From Termitomyces sp. T153 (taxonomy: Eukaryota > Basidiomycota > Agaricomycetes > Agaricales > Lyophyllaceae): a DNA stretch of 64,000 bases. Location: positions 1-64,000 of the forward strand of contig JACKQL020000045.1 in NCBI GenBank assembly GCA_018296165.2, in the 5' to 3' direction. Position 1 is the first letter of the stretch. Each line of letters opens with the position of its first letter. A program made the position numbers and the translations under genes. Shown here piece by piece: positions 21,964-34,690 of this stretch. A model generated the notes under the pieces. That model was not told the origin of the DNA. It was given only the letters and a program-made list of their open reading frames with translations, and did not search any database.

Positions 21964-23322
21964 ATGCATCAAACGATGAACAAGCATGCTTATGCCATCC
22001 TGGAAGCAGCAGAAGCGTGGAATTGGCCTGCGCCCTCGTGCATGGACACCCTCGGAGCGAACACGGACAAGGCGTCCGAATTCAAAATAGTGTGTCGAAG
22101 ACTTCTGCTGTGCTTGATTGCGGAATCACATAGACTTGGTGGAACTCTTCTGGAAAGATTCTGGGGTGAGATTGAAAAGAGTCATCCGCAATTTATGGAG
22201 AACGGTATGCATCACCTGTTTTACTTTCGATTACGCTCTAAATTTTTTTAGTACAAGAACTCAAACACACGCCTTACTATTCATATGATGACACTGTACA
22301 GACCTTTTACGAAAATGTTGACACGGATATCGTCGACTTCAACCCCGTATTTGAGCTCGCAGCAGACTTGTTCACTCACATCGGCCTCCCCTGTATGTCT
22401 TCCGTTCGTAGCATTCTGTCAACCTGCTGAACATTGAGAGTTAGTTATGAACTACGACGATGATCGGTTTTGGAGACTGTTTTCACCTCTGTCAACACTT
22501 TCCCCTAATACGCCAAGACAAAAGTCTTTTGAAAACCGAGGTGAAAATTTGAAGATCTTGGTATGACATCGTTCTAAAGCAATCGACTGGCTTCTTATGT
22601 ATGCGAAAGGCCTTGAAAAGAGATGGTACATCATGCCCATTTTCTGAGGTGCCTTACTACGGACTCGGCGGGGTTGATCCGACTCTTACCTATATTATCC
22701 CGTGCTCAATCAAATCCAAAGTAAGAGTTTTGACTATCGAATTGCCAAATATTAAGCCCTCCTCGTTAGGCGGAAACACTGGACTATATCTCCGTCATTG
22801 CCGGGAATGAGGCAATGGAAAGCGTATTGCAATATTCAAACACCATTGACAATGTCTTCACGGTCGAGGCAAGCGTTACTGCTTCTCACCGCCGAAACTG
22901 CTGGGGGTTAGAAGCACGTGAAAACCCTAACGACATTGATCAAGTAACTGTGCGTAGTCAACGAATTTTGCTTGTCGGGCTTCATTTTGATATTGCTTTG
23001 TCAACCTCAGTACTACTTCAAGACGTTTGAAACCGGAAACATGCATAGAGCAGGATCCGTCCTTCTTCGAGATGGGGATGAAATTACTTTTGGTCAGGGT
23101 CCTGAAGGCGCACAATACCGGAACGGACCACATCCCATACTCTGTAACCTGCGCCTCGCTGTGAGCCGTGCGCTTCACACTAGTGGTGCTGCGGAATTCA
23201 TCAGCCAACTCATGCATGACGCGGGTGATTTTGACTGCCGTCGTATTACGATCAAAGATCATCACTTCCACGAAGTTCTTAGTGCCAAGTTACTCATTTG
23301 CGGCCGTGCTCAGATTGCCTAG
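21964..23322 (+). CDS. Uncharacterised 364-aa protein, six exons
   Basis: Exons: 21964-22204, 22252-22392, 22445-22560, 22610-22720, 22770-22943 and 23011-23322. All introns are 47-67 nt with GT-AG ends, and the frame stays open throughout, which is strong evidence for a real gene. The start is the first ATG after an in-frame TGA at 21898. Visible features are HAYAILEAAEAWNWPAP near the N-terminus, a Tyr/Asp-rich middle (MNYDDDRFWRLF), YFKTFETGNMHRAGSVLLRD, and a C-terminal HPILCNLRLAVSRALHTSGA segment followed by acidic and His-rich residues. There is no signal peptide and no clear transmembrane helix. I do not recognise the family. It resembles soluble, lineage-restricted basidiomycete proteins. 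It is the last gene before the transposon block. Confidence 0.65.
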
Positions 23323-24377
23323 CCTGCAATTTTCCCGATATGTTAATCCACGATCAACTTGAATTGCACCAGTCAAATCGATATCTTCTCCATTTCATCT
23401 TCGGCCTCGACCACTTATCCCGTTTCCGCTGCGGTCTCTGAGACTATTTGTCTCACCTTCATGTGTGTCTATTTTTGTTGTTAAAAATGCAAAAATAAGG
23501 TTTCTCAGAATAAATTACGTTCGAGCGCTGCCTTTGATGCGTGGCGCATTTCGATGCAAGGATGCGTGTTCGCGGTCGTTGTCGAGATCCGGAGATCGAG
23601 ATCACTCAAAACTTTGAATGATTCTGGCTTGTCGAATTGCCGTCTACCACACATCTATCACCCCTACGTCCTTGAAATTTCGTTTGCAGTCCATGAGTTG
23701 TACGCGCTAAGTCAATGAGAGTGACTGTCGAGGGGGAGGGCAAACCCAAGATCACGAAAGCTCGCCATCGTCCCCTTTGGTCAAGGTTTTCGTCTTCGAG
23801 TTATCAACGGAGATGTTCGGCGATGATAACGTCGGCGCGTCCAGGCGAGTCGAGGACAAAAACTGTGATGTTACCGTCGACCTCGACGTGGTGCGCAATC
23901 CCAAGCCGTGCCAGATTCATCATCTTCAATTGTATGATTGTTAGTTACTATGTGAGTTTGACTCAATTTACCCTGAAGATATTTGACTGACCACATTTTC
24001 TCAATTGTCTCCGCTACACCAAGTATGATCCGAATCTCAGTGGAAATGTTGGACTATCCCTGTATGTCTCATCATGAGGACAAATGTATTTTTTCCAAAT
24101 CAATTAAATAAATTCATGTGGGTTATTGGTGCTATTATTGCTGGCATCTAGGCTAGGACACTGTGAGTACCCTATTCTCAGAAATATCAATGTTGCATTT
24201 ATGTGATATGGGTGAAGGCCTTACCTAAGAATGGCAGGGAAAAAATTACTTGGAGTCCTGAATATTCATTTTGAAAGTCCAAGTTCCTCATAACAATTGG
24301 TGTTTGCCACAAATGGGGTTGGTATGTCTGACTAACATGTGAGGTTGAGACCTTTCTTATATATACTATGACCTATG
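23323..24377. other. Boundary zone between gene space and transposon block
   Basis: CpGs are frequent up to about 24050 and then nearly vanish. At 23935-23810 the minus strand holds an open segment (NLARLGIAHHVEVDGNITVF, then VLDSPGRADVIIAEHLR) that looks like one exon of a protein but has no partner; it may be a relic. No element end was identified at the composition break itself. Confidence 0.4.
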
Positions 24378-24382
24378 GTCCA

Positions 24383-25448
24383 TGTCAGGTCTGCTGACCA
24401 TGGGGGCTCAGCTTAACTGGGCAAGTACTTATTAGGCAGACATGATGTCCTGCATGCTCTGGGGTGGTTCAGACTTCAGATACTTGCAAGAAGAAGCTAG
24501 GAGGAGCAGTCCAAGCAAGTCTGGGGTGATCTGAGAAAGTTTGAGACTAGGTATATTAAGTGTTGAGCTTGGAGGGGTGTCAGGTACAAGTTCATAAGTG
24601 AATGTATAGGTTGTGGGGACAAGCAGAGGCTATGCAGTTGATAGAAGTGGAGCCAGAGCTTGATGGGGGATCACTGGGGAGTGATGGATTTTGGGGCTGA
24701 GTGAGGAGTGAGGTCTGGAGTTAAGTTATGAATGTTTGGCAGGTCATAGCATATGCATGGAGTTTGTAATGATGTTGTTGAAAGAAACTTAGGAATGATA
24801 AAGGAAACAGAGATGGACAAGATGAGACAGAGTGGAGATGAAACAGGACTGAGGAAGAGATAGATTTGAGACTAGAGACTGAAATAGAAAGAAGACTGGG
24901 AGATGTAACAAATACAGAACAAAACAAGAAACAGTAACCAAAGTAATGCAATATCAAGACTAAAGTAAAGGATACTACTCTACAACTTATATACTGACTA
25001 CTGGGACAGCTCTGGGGATAGTGAGTCTGATGGCAGGACTTGTCAAAGCCATGTGGGGTTGACAAGTGTCAGTTATGATCAGTGGGTGGGCCATAGTGAT
25101 ATACTGATGGGATCAGATGAGAACATGGGCCACCCTGGGGTTGTTGTGATGTCACAGACTTGGTCAGGTAAGTTGGGGTGATCAATCAGTGATGTATGCC
25201 AGTGTCAGGAACAATGTGGGAGAGTTCCAGGGGTTCAAGAGGGGAAGGGGAAGCACTGGGGCCTGCAGAGAATGCATTGGAGTTAGCTAGGAGGCTATCA
25301 GGGTTTGCCAGAGAAGCATTGGAGTTAGTTGGAGTGGGCACTATGGATGAACAAAGATTGGGAGTGTCAAGGGAGTGTTGGGGGAGAAATCTGGGGAAGC
25401 AGAGTGGCTTGGAAAGAGGTCCAGGGGTTCTGGGAGCAGGTCATAACA
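24383..25448 (-). mobile_element. Solo LTR, family LTR-1 (old copy)
   Basis: It starts TGTCAGG and ends in ATAACA, the reverse complement of the family termini. It is flanked by a perfect 5-bp duplication GTCCA (24378-24382 and 25449-25453). Its reversed TATA box lies at 24986-24993, and the conserved 12-mer AATATCAAGACT lies at 24950-24961, 32 nt apart. CpG is nearly absent, so this is an old insertion. No internal region is present. Confidence 0.85.
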
Positions 25449-25499
25449 GTCCATGCCTTTGGTATGGTCCTGTAGCTCTTACTAAGTCTCAGATCTGAC

Positions 25500-26100
25500 C
25501 TCACTTTGTTTGGCCAGGTCTTTGTACTTTACCAACTCAATGTTGAGATTCAGACCCAACCTCAGTTCATTCAGACAGGTCTTTGTGTTACATTAACTCA
25601 TGTTTTGCCAAGACCCAGCCCCATTGTTGTTTGTTTACTTGGGTTTTTGGTTTTTATTTGTAAGAGTTCCCCAATGAAGTAATCAAGATTGTCACATACA
25701 TGGAGCTTTCCCATTTATCTCTCTCACTATGCTGATTTAAGTCTTTCTTTTTTCAGTGAATGTGCTGATAGTCCTGTTATTGTTCATGTTAGTAGACTGC
25801 TAACTCAGTATCCTTTTGTTCATATGAGGTTAGGGATTTTGTTCTTAGAAACTCAGTGTTATGATTCAGCTCCAACCTCACTTTTCTTTGTTGACCTAGG
25901 CCATCCTCACATTTTTCAATTAGGTCTTTGATTTTTATCTGAAAGAGTTGATCAATAGAGCAATAAGATTTTCAGACAAATGGAGCTTCTTAACTTAAAT
26001 CCATTGCCATTCTTTTTTAATGATTCTTAAGCCTAGAAAAACATACATATATGTCATAGTAGTGAGCAAAAAACCTCCCATTCAAGTCTCTTAACAGAGG
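25500..26100. repeat. Degenerate duplicated segment, class unknown
   Basis: Two similar blocks about 280 bp apart share a TTTTTATNTGNAAGAG core and a following ATGGAGCTT (25651-25710 and 25930-25990). Upstream of each is an AACTCANTGTT-like block. It looks like an old tandem or LTR-derived duplication. No coding sequence is evident. Confidence 0.4.
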
Positions 26101-26121
26101 ACCATCTTCTTAACATACTAT

Positions 26122-26678
26122 ATTACTAAGGGCAATCTCTGGAGGCTGTGTCTCAATCACATAACTGGCAGAGAGAGATCCAAAGTCTATTCAGCATCTA
26201 CAAGAAATTCTAGAGTTCTAGCTACTGACCTGGCAGAGGAAGATCAAAAGAGAACAAATATAAGGATCCCCAATGCCAGTGTTCAAAAAATTTACTCTAA
26301 AGCTTCTGGAAAAAACACCTAACAACAACCAAATCTGGAGTCCAATCAAAAAGTGGAAATCCATTGTAAATGGCCTTGATCTCTAGACTGCCAGCACATG
26401 ACCACATACAAATATAGCCAAAAGATAGCCCTTGGTTGAAAGTACTTGTGGCCCAAAGATGGGAGGCCTACAATGAGCAGTTGTCTTGGAGTAAAGGAAA
26501 CAATCTGGGGGTCTGGTAAGAGGCTATGTGGAAAAGCAATACTTGTCTGAATTATGGACAGAGAACTGGTGCAGCCTAAGGGCTGAAACTGGAAACAGCA
26601 GACAGGAAAGGCAAGGAGAATAAAGAAAAACCATAAGGAGGGAGAACAGGATAGAGGGGGAATGGGACATCCCCTGAC
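26122..26678 (-). mobile_element. Degenerate LTR of Gypsy relic A (family LTR-2)
   Basis: It matches in order the better-kept LTR-2 copies at 41070-41437 and 60384-60732: an AAGGGCAA start, a GGATCCC segment, and an end in CCTGACA followed by a CATCACTTCTCTAGCATG-type internal junction. It is longer and more eroded than those copies. The start coordinate is approximate. Confidence 0.6.
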
Positions 26679-29187
26679 ATCACTTCTCTAGCATGCAGCA
26701 TCTCAATACACTGGATAGAAAAAATTGCAGACTGCCTGATTGGCTGCTGAGATGGAGTAGATGCCTCAGATGGCTTCTAGGGCATTGGGATGCCTGTGGT
26801 AGAAGTCCCAGATCAGGGCTGGCACATGTACATTGGCCTGTAGCTCCCATGAGATGTCTTCAATGCCATATCCCTTCCATTTTACCTTGAACTGCAACTT
26901 CCCCTGGAATATCCTGCTATCCAGGATTTCCTCTACTTCATACTCCTCCTCATCATTGACCAGGACTGGTGGTGGGGGTGGCTTAAGGTGGCAGCTAGAG
27001 ATTGGATCCTCTGGAGCTGAGAACAGCTTGACACAACATTGAAGACTGGGTGCAATTGGCATAGGCCTGTCAGGAGCTTAAGTTGGTATGCTAAAGGCCC
27101 TACTTTCTTCACCAAGAAGGGGCTGAGAAGACAATGTGACAACTTCTGTGATGACCTTGTTGTCTTAATGTCTGAGCTATCCAAGTATACATGGTCTTTC
27201 AGCTTGTAAACAGGGACTGGCATCTGATGGTGATCATAGTACTGTGCCATATTATTCTTGGCCTTCACCAATGTGGCTTTTGCTTCCTCCTGTGCCCTCT
27301 TTATTCTGTCCACAAATTTGTTGATGGAGTCATTCTCAGGAGGTCATGCCTGAGGTTCAAATCACATGTAGGGGTGTTTGCCAGTGTCCAGGAAGAATGG
27401 AGTCAATTGCATGGAGGAGTGAACATGGCTGTTGTACTAGAACTCAGCATCCAGCAGAAGCTCATCCCAGTTGACCTGCCTCTCATTAAAAAATAGGCAG
27501 AGATACTGTTTAAGTTTTTAATTAACACGTTCCATCTGCCCATCTCACTGAAAGTGATAGGCTGTAGTAGTATGGAGCTCTACTTCCAGCAGGCAGTACA
27601 GTTCCCAAGTAAATTCTGCCACAAACTAAGGGCCTTGGTTGGAGACATACCCAACTGACAGACCATGGAACTTCCAAACATTCTTCTAGGGCAGAGCACA
27701 TTATGTGGGTAGGGATAAAGTAGGCCCATTTATCATAGAGGTCCACCACTATCATTACAGCATTGTACCCATGAGCATCATAGAGTTCCACAATGAAATT
27801 CACTGATGCAACACTTCAGCAAGTGGCTGGAATAGGGAGAGGGTGGAGCTGACTCATGAGTGTCTGGCAACAAGGCTTGATGCAGAGACAGAGATTGCAA
27901 GTGCTGGTGTAGGTGCCTACATATTGGGATATCTGATGCCACCAATAGTTCTAGGACACCAGCTTCAGCATTGTCCACCTTCCAGGATGCCCAGCTATAT
28001 GAGAGTCATGGTGTTGCTTCACAATATATTGGCAGAGCTCTGACATGTTGGGCATGTAAATGTATCCTTGGAAGGTTAAAAGCCCATCCTGAAGACCCCA
28101 CTCATCCACATGCACAGACTTAACTCTGCTTGCTTGTCAAGCTCATAGGGCCTGTGCAGGCTGGGCAACTGCATCCTCTTGTGCACCCTCTCAGTTCCCT
28201 CTTTGGACATCCTTGAAGATGTTTGCCTCATCCCAAGAGATCAGGCTTGAGGAGGACAATGTTGTTGCTATCTGCCCCAGTGCCATAGTCAGCCCACCTA
28301 GACAATGCATCTGGTTTGTCCCTGCTCTGTCCAGGTTTGTGATGCAGCAAGAAGTCAAAGTTGGCCAGATACAGGGACCACCAAGCTCGGTGTTAATTTA
28401 GCTTTTTAGCCATACAAAAGTACTTGAATTTCTTGTGGTCTGTTAAAACTTCAAACTTATCCTGTGCACTCTCAAGGAAATGCCACCATTTTTCAAGGGA
28501 CCAAATGATGGCAAGCATCTCCTTGTCATAGGTCTTGTAGTTCTATTCTACTGCATTAAGGCTTTTGGAGTAGAAAGCTACTGGATGCTACTTGCCATCC
28601 TCCCTTGACTGCTGGGAGATGACTGCTCCCATATCAAAGTCAGAGCTATCAGCTTCAACATGGAAGGGAGAGGTATCATCTGGGAAGAGGAGGATGGGTT
28701 TGAGGTAACAGCTTGCTTGAGAGTGCAAAAGGCAGCTTGCTGCAAGGACTCCCACTGTCATGCTGTGTTCTTGACAGTGAGGTCAAAGAGGGGATGTGCA
28801 TGGTGGGAGAAATCCTATATAAACCTCTGGTAGAAGTTGACAAACCCAAAAAAGGCCTGTGCTTCCTTCTTGTTCCTTGGCTCCAGCCATTCCACTAGAT
28901 CTGCCACTTTAATGGGGTCTATCTTGGCCATTCCATGCAAGATGATCAAACCTAGGTACTCCACCTTAGTCTGTTCAAATTCACACTTCTCAGGCTTCAG
29001 ATAGAGCTAGTGCTGACAGAGGCATATCAAGACAAGACATGTAACCCAGCAATGCTCCTCCAAAGTTTTAATATAGATAAGGATAGTATCAAGATACACA
29101 CAAACAACACCTTCCACAATCAGATCATGGAAGATGTCATTCATCATGGTCTAGAAAGTGGCTGGGCTATTAGTGAGACCAAAGAAC
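26679..29187 (-). mobile_element. Gypsy (chromovirus) pol relic A
   Basis: Read on the minus strand from right to left it holds the end of reverse transcriptase (about 29187-28900, with YLDT where YLDD is expected), RNase H (about 28900-28380), a zinc-binding linker, an integrase core (27803-27400; IVVDLYDKWAYF and YVSNQGP) and an integrase C-terminus (27313-27063; YYDHHQMPVPVYKLKDHVYL). It ends in a chromodomain (26950-26770; EEILDSRIFQGKLQFKVKWK). Stops and frameshifts are frequent and CpG is almost absent. The remaining RT, protease and gag are cut off by an LTR-1 insertion at 29188. Confidence 0.85.
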
Positions 29188-29960
29188 TGTCAGGTTTTGC
29201 TGACTATGGGGGCTCAGCTTAAATGGGCAAGTCCTTATTAGGCAGACACAATGTTCTGCACTTATAACCTAGCATTCCAGGGAGGTCCAGACTTCAGATA
29301 CTTGGGAGGACAAGCTAAGGGAAGCAGTCCAAGCAAGTCTGGGGTGGTCCAGAGAGGTCTCAGACAAGGCACAAAGGGAGGTTGGGCTTGGAAGTGCATC
29401 AGGCATAAGTCTGGAGACAAGTATTACACAAGTGATAGGAGCAGGGCTGGAGATTGATGGGGGATCAATTAATGTTGATGGGTTCTAGGGCTGAGTATGG
29501 GGCAAGGTCTGGAGTTAGTTATGAATTTTGGAACCATAAACATATGACAGAGATATGCATGGAGCTCATAATGGAGAGTTGAAAGGAGTTCAGGCAACAA
29601 TAGAGAAAACTAAGGCAGGCAAGATGAGATGGAGTCAAGACAAGACAGAGGCAAGAATGAAATAGATTGAATGAGATGTGGGACTAGAGACAGAAAATAG
29701 AGACAAAGCCAAGAAATGTAACAAACACAAATGTAATAGAGGATTATCAGCAATATCAAGACTATTGTAGCAGGTATTGCTCTATGGTTTATATACTAAC
29801 TATGAGGAGTCCTCTGGGGTTGTGGGTCTGACAATGGGGTTGGCAGAGCTGTGTGGGCCTGGCAGGTGTTGCTTCTGATTAGGCAGGCCATGGTGACACA
29901 TTGGTGGTGGTCTGTGGTGTGTGTCAGAGTTTCTGGGAGGTGTCAGAGATATTTAGAAGG
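29188..29960 (-). mobile_element. Truncated LTR-1 copy inside Gypsy A
   Basis: It starts TGTCAGGTTTTGCTGAC, the reversed 3' end of LTR-1, keeps the 12-mer at 29752-29763 and a decayed TATA at 29788-29795, then stops at the start of another LTR-1 at 29961. Its distal part is missing. CpG is absent. Confidence 0.75.
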
Positions 29961-31069
29961 TGTCAGGTTCTGCTGACCATGGGGGCTCAGCTTAACTGAG
30001 CAAGTCCTTACTAGGTGGATGCAATGTCCTGCACCTATAACCTAGCATTCTAGAGAGGTCCAGACTTAGGATACTTGTGAGGATAAGCAAGGGGAAGCAG
30101 TCTGAACAAGCAAGGTACAAGGAAGGGTTGGGTTTGGAGAAGGCTCAGGTACAAGTCTGGAGGCAAGTATTGGAGGCATGGGACAAACAGAGGCTATGCA
30201 AGTGATGGGAGCAGGGCCAGAGTTTGATGGAGAATCAATTGATATTGATGGGTTCCAGGGTTGATTGTAGAACAAGTCTGGGGATGGTTGTGAATGTTCA
30301 GAGGTTGTAAGCATATTTGTGGAGTTTGCAATGGCATCAGAGTTGAAAGGGACTTGGGCACAATAAAGAAAGTAGAGATAAATGAGACAAGATGGAGTTG
30401 AGGCAAGATTGAGACAAGAATGGAAATAGATTAATACAAGGCAAGAGATGATAATGAGATGATAAATGGAGATAGAAACAAGACAAGACCAGAAGATAGA
30501 GATAGAGGAAATGTAACAAGAAACATGAAACATAAAGAAACCAAGTAAAGCAATGTTAAGGTAATAAATATCAAGACTAGAGTAAAGGATACTACTCTAC
30601 AACTTATATACTGACTACTGGGCCAGCTCTAGAGATAGCAGGTTTGGCAGTGGGACTTGTTGGAGCCATGCAGAGTCAATGGGTGTTGGTTATGATTGGT
30701 GGGCAGGCCATGGTGATATATTGATGGGATCAGATGGAAATGTGGGCTGCCCTGGGGTTGTTGTGATGTTCTGTACCTGGTCAGGTAAGCTGTGGTGACA
30801 AATCAGTGATGTATGCTGGTGTTAGGAACAGTGTGGAAGAGTTCCAGAGGCTCAGGAGGAGAAGGGGAAGTGCTGGGGACTGCAGGAAACACATCAGAGT
30901 TTACCAGGGGGCTGTTGGGGTTTGCTGAAGAAGCATCAGAGTTGTTTAGGGTAGGAACTGTAGGTGAGCAAAGGTCAGCAGAGTCAAGGAGGTGTGGGGG
31001 GAGAGAGGACTCTGGAGAAGTGGGGTAGCTTGGAAAGAGGTCAGGGGGTTTTGGGAGCAGGTTGTCACA
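29961..31069 (-). mobile_element. LTR-1 copy, nearly complete, old
   Basis: It runs from TGTCAGG to GGTTGTCACA. The 12-mer AATATCAAGACT is at 30567-30578 and the reversed TATA at 30603-30610, again 32 nt apart. Flanks GAAGG and TCACT do not match, so this is not a clean solo LTR; deletion or recombination on one side is likely. Confidence 0.75.
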
Positions 31070-32060
31070 TCACTTCCTCTTCAGCATTGAGACCCTCAAG
31101 ACATGGGGCATGAGTTGGGGACCAGCAAAGGTGTAGGAATAAAAGCCAAGTAATATTGATCAAACCATAGTAAGTGGTGGTGGCATGGGGAACAAAGTTG
31201 AAGCATGGCCACTATTTGTCAGGGGGCTCTTCCCAATCAATTAAAAGAGTCAGATATACCACAGTGCTTCCCTAACTCTTGCAAATGTCTTCCTCAGCAT
31301 TGTTGTCAGCATCTTTATCAGTGTCTCCTACTCCCCTGCCATTGGATGATAACCATAATGATGTTTGGACAGAGTATGGGGATCAGCAAGAGGAATTTGA
31401 CCAGCACTGAAACAAGTAATGGGTGGAGCAGATGTATTATAGTCATGAGTGCAACAGTTCCTCACTTGCTTGCCATACTAACTAAGTCAAACAGTTGTTT
31501 GTGGTGGTGGTGAGCTCATCCAGGGGCCCCTCCTAGGCTCCAGGGCCATTGTTGCAGGCCAGCCCCAATGCCACCAACATGCTTTTTGAGGCCAAGCTTT
31601 GGGCCAGGGATTGTGCAGGTCATTCCAGAGACCCTCCACATTGTGCAGGTGGATGTGACTCCAGAGAAGTTTGCAGAGGCAGTGGGGCAAGTGCAGGAGC
31701 CCTCAACTCTCAAATGGTGGTAGGAGGAGGCTCCAGTGGGCCAGTGGATCTTCTCCCACATTCTGACTAATTGTTTGCTTAGTGCACACTCTGTGGTTGA
31801 CAAGGGGAGTGATGTGAATTTAAGGTGCTGGTGCAGAGTTCTTGTTGGGACACATTGGTGTGTATTCTCTGCTGGACAAGACATGAGAAGTGTCCTATCT
31901 CATTGAGCTGGCATGTGGCCTGTGTATTGATGGAGCAGGGGTGGGACTTGGCATGGGTGGTGGAGCAGATGGGCAAGGGGTGCAGGGGTAGGGTGTCAGG
32001 CCAGGAGTCTGGAGTGGAAAGTGGGGGGAGTGGGGGGCAGATACTCCAGTAACTATTGCT
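31070..32060. mobile_element. Transposon-derived sequence of uncertain class
   Basis: It begins CATCACTTCCTCTTCAGCAT, resembling the junction after LTR-2 at 26675 and 60730, then loses similarity to the Gypsy elements. Minus-strand frames at 31516-31884 are Pro-, Thr- and Trp-rich and gag-like. CpG is depleted. I cannot assign a family. Confidence 0.4.
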
Positions 32061-33038
32061 ATACCAACCTTTTTCTTTTTTTTTTTACTAGCTTCTACTA
32101 ATTTACTAAATTCTGAATTAATATTTATAGCAGCAACCAATATAACAATCCTTATGATTAAACTAATTTTATCTTCATTGAAATAACCTCAAAAATTAAG
32201 CAAATGTGACAGTATACATTCTATAAGATTTAGAATATATAGATATAGTTAAAAACATAGAATAGATAAATAATTTTTTTTAAAAAAAGCATCTAACCCA
32301 CCCCAAACCCACCTAAGATTTGATCAGTTTTCCCTTCCACTCCTCTCCCTCTAAACCACACTAAGAATTCAAGAAGTATTTCTGATGAAACTCCCTGATA
32401 AGCCCTGGAGCATGCACATTAATGTGCTCCTATGCTGCCTAGTTACATGCAGGAAACTTAAAAAAAGAATCTAACATTAGTCACTAGATAGGGTAGCTGG
32501 CAGTAGGAAGTTAAAAGTGAGGGCGAGTTAGTAATCATCCAAGAGAATGAGAGCTAAAGGTTGTGGTGTGAACAAGGAGTGGAAAGAGTTGCTATTGCTA
32601 GCCTAAGTTGCTAGACAGTAACAAGAGGTTGCTAAGCAAAAAAAGGAAAAAAAAATGAAGGCAAAAGAGTCACTAAAGAAAGGCAAACTAAGCAGTTAAA
32701 GGGGAGTTGGAAAACACAGGGGAAAGTGATGGTAAAGAGACTGGAGGAGGACAAACACAAACTAATTGCTAGCTATAGTTGCTAGTGTTGCTAAGTCAAA
32801 ATAACAATAAGGGTACCCATGGTTGGTACTACACAAAGTCAAAGTCAAAGTTGGCAAGACTGTCACTAAGTTATTGTTGGTGATGAGTGAAAGAGCAAAA
32901 TGAAATCTTAAGCTGGTAAGTTTAAAGAGAAGGGGAAATGGTACTCTGTTTGTTATCTTTGGTCTCTATATACAGGCAGTATTTATACTGTTTGTAAGTA
33001 TAGTATAAGAAAGGAAATAGTAGTCACCACTAGCAATG
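32061..33038. repeat. AT-rich repeat sequence, no coding content
   Basis: It contains a T12 tract at about 32077 and A-rich stretches, then repeated GTTGCTA words at 32587-32840. The same GTTGCTA-like words resume at 34470-34490, after the LTR-1 insertion, so both sides are probably one older element split by it. The class is unknown. Confidence 0.45.
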
Positions 33039-33043
33039 GTGTC

Positions 33044-34234
33044 TGTCATGACCCATCCCCTGGACCCCCACACATCATCCAGCAACCTCCCGTTCCCCAA
33101 AACCCCCGATGCTCTGCCGAACTTCTGCCCATGCCCTGCGCCTATTTCGATTAGCCCCAATGCACCCTTGGCTAACTCTGACACCTCCCCAGCTAACTCC
33201 GACGGCCCCCTGGCCAACTTCAACGCCTTTCCTGCAGCCACTGACACTTACCCTGGATCTCCTGAACCCTGAGAACCACCCCCGCTGTTCCTGATCTTTG
33301 CCACCCATCATCAACTCAACACCCTGGCTCCTCCGACCCATTCCGGAGTATCACAACAACCTCGGGGCGACCCGCGTTCCCAAATGATCCCATTAACATA
33401 TCAATGCGGCCTGACTCTTGATTGCAACCAACACTTGCCAACTCCGTCGAGCTCCGCCAAGCCCCGCTGCCACAGCTGACATACTCCAAAGTTCTCCAGT
33501 AGTCAGTATATAAGACGTCGAGTAGCTCTTTGTACTCTAGTCTTGATATTACCTACCTATTGTTAACGTTACCTATGGTCTGATTTTTTTCTTTCTCGTG
33601 TTCCGTGTTCCGTGTCTTGTTTTCCTTACTCTCAGTCTCCTGGTCTTATCTCAGTCTCCCAGTCTTATCTCAGTCTCCCGGTCTTGTCTTGTCTCCATTT
33701 TGTTATCATTCTCGCTATTGTTTTGTATCTCCACGCAAATCTATTCTTGTTCCATCTCGACTCCATTTCATTTCGTCTGATGCTGTCTTGGTGACTCCGT
33801 CTGGCTGTTGTGCCCAAGTCTTCCTCAACCTTAACGACCTCACAAATTCCGCAATTACAATTACAAACCCCAACACTCTTTCACCAGATCCGAACCTCAC
33901 TCTTTGCTCGGTTCCGGACTCCATCAACCCCAATTGATCTTCCATCAAACCCCGGCTCCGCTCCCATTGATTGCATAGCCTCCTACCCCTTCACGTCCGT
34001 GAATCTCCCATACGGTCTTCTACCTGAACCTTGCCAAGCCCGTCCCATTTCCTCACAATCCGACTTCTCCAGACCTCCCCGGACCTGTTTGGATCACATC
34101 CCACCAACTATCCACACAAGCAATCAGTGTCCAAAACACTTTCGAGTGTCCGGTTGCCAGTGCAAGGGGATCACGCCCGCCTAGTAAGGACTCGCCCAGT
34201 GCAGCTGAGCCCCCATGATCAGTGGAACCTGACA
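33044..34234 (+). mobile_element. Solo LTR, family LTR-1 (young copy)
   Basis: It is 1191 bp, starting TGTCATGACCC and ending AACCTGACA, with a perfect 5-bp target duplication GTGTC (33039-33043 and 34235-34239). It keeps many CpGs, unlike everything around it. TATATAAG is at 33507-33514 and the transcript-start 12-mer AGTCTTGATATT at 33539-33550. The many short open frames inside are repeat composition, not genes. Confidence 0.92.
33507..33514 (+). promoter_or_regulatory. LTR-1 TATA box
   Basis: TATATAAG lies 32 nt upstream of AGTCTTGATATT, the likely transcript start. The same spacing is seen in five other LTR-1 copies. Confidence 0.7.
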
Positions 34235-34239
34235 GTGTC

Positions 34240-34690
34240 TGCCAAAGTGTTTGTGATACATACAAGGTGTCAGTCTAGTAACCAAGTAAAAATTAAGTGA
34301 TATCAATGTAATGTGTAAAGATAATAAATCACAAGAAAAGAGCATGTCCAATGTTGAAAGTGTAGACACTGTTCAAGTATGTTTGTAAGCTTGACAAGAA
34401 AAAATGATTAGTAAGAAATCACATGACTGTCAATATGTCCATTTTTGGGGAATAGGCTGTGTTGTTGCCAGGAAAGTTGCTGGTTATTGTTGCTAAGAAG
34501 GGTCTCAGCCTTGTTGTTCTAGACCCAAAGTCCAAACTCCACATGATATGGCTTGTGATCAATAAGTCTTGTGGTCACTAAAATCCCATGCAAAGGCTAT
34601 GTTGTTCCAGACCTTGGAGCTAGGCCTCATGTGCTGGGTATTGTGACCTGTATTGTGACTTGTGCCATGTCAATATAATCAGCTGCTGTC
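34240..34690. repeat. Right half of the older AT-rich element
   Basis: Continues the sequence interrupted by the solo LTR at 33044. CpG-poor, with GTTGCTA-like words at 34470-34490 and no open frame of note. Confidence 0.4.

Noticed and set aside
24721..25065. 114-codon minus frame as a host gene
   Set aside because: It lies inside a solo LTR and its Ser/Phe/Leu-rich composition matches the pyrimidine-rich LTR leader.
29188..31069. A full-length LTR element bounded by two LTRs
   Set aside because: The two LTR-1 copies touch each other with no internal region, and the outer flanks do not match.
31516..31884. Host protein of 122 residues
   Set aside because: It is in CpG-depleted repeat DNA with gag-like composition and overlapping frames on both strands.
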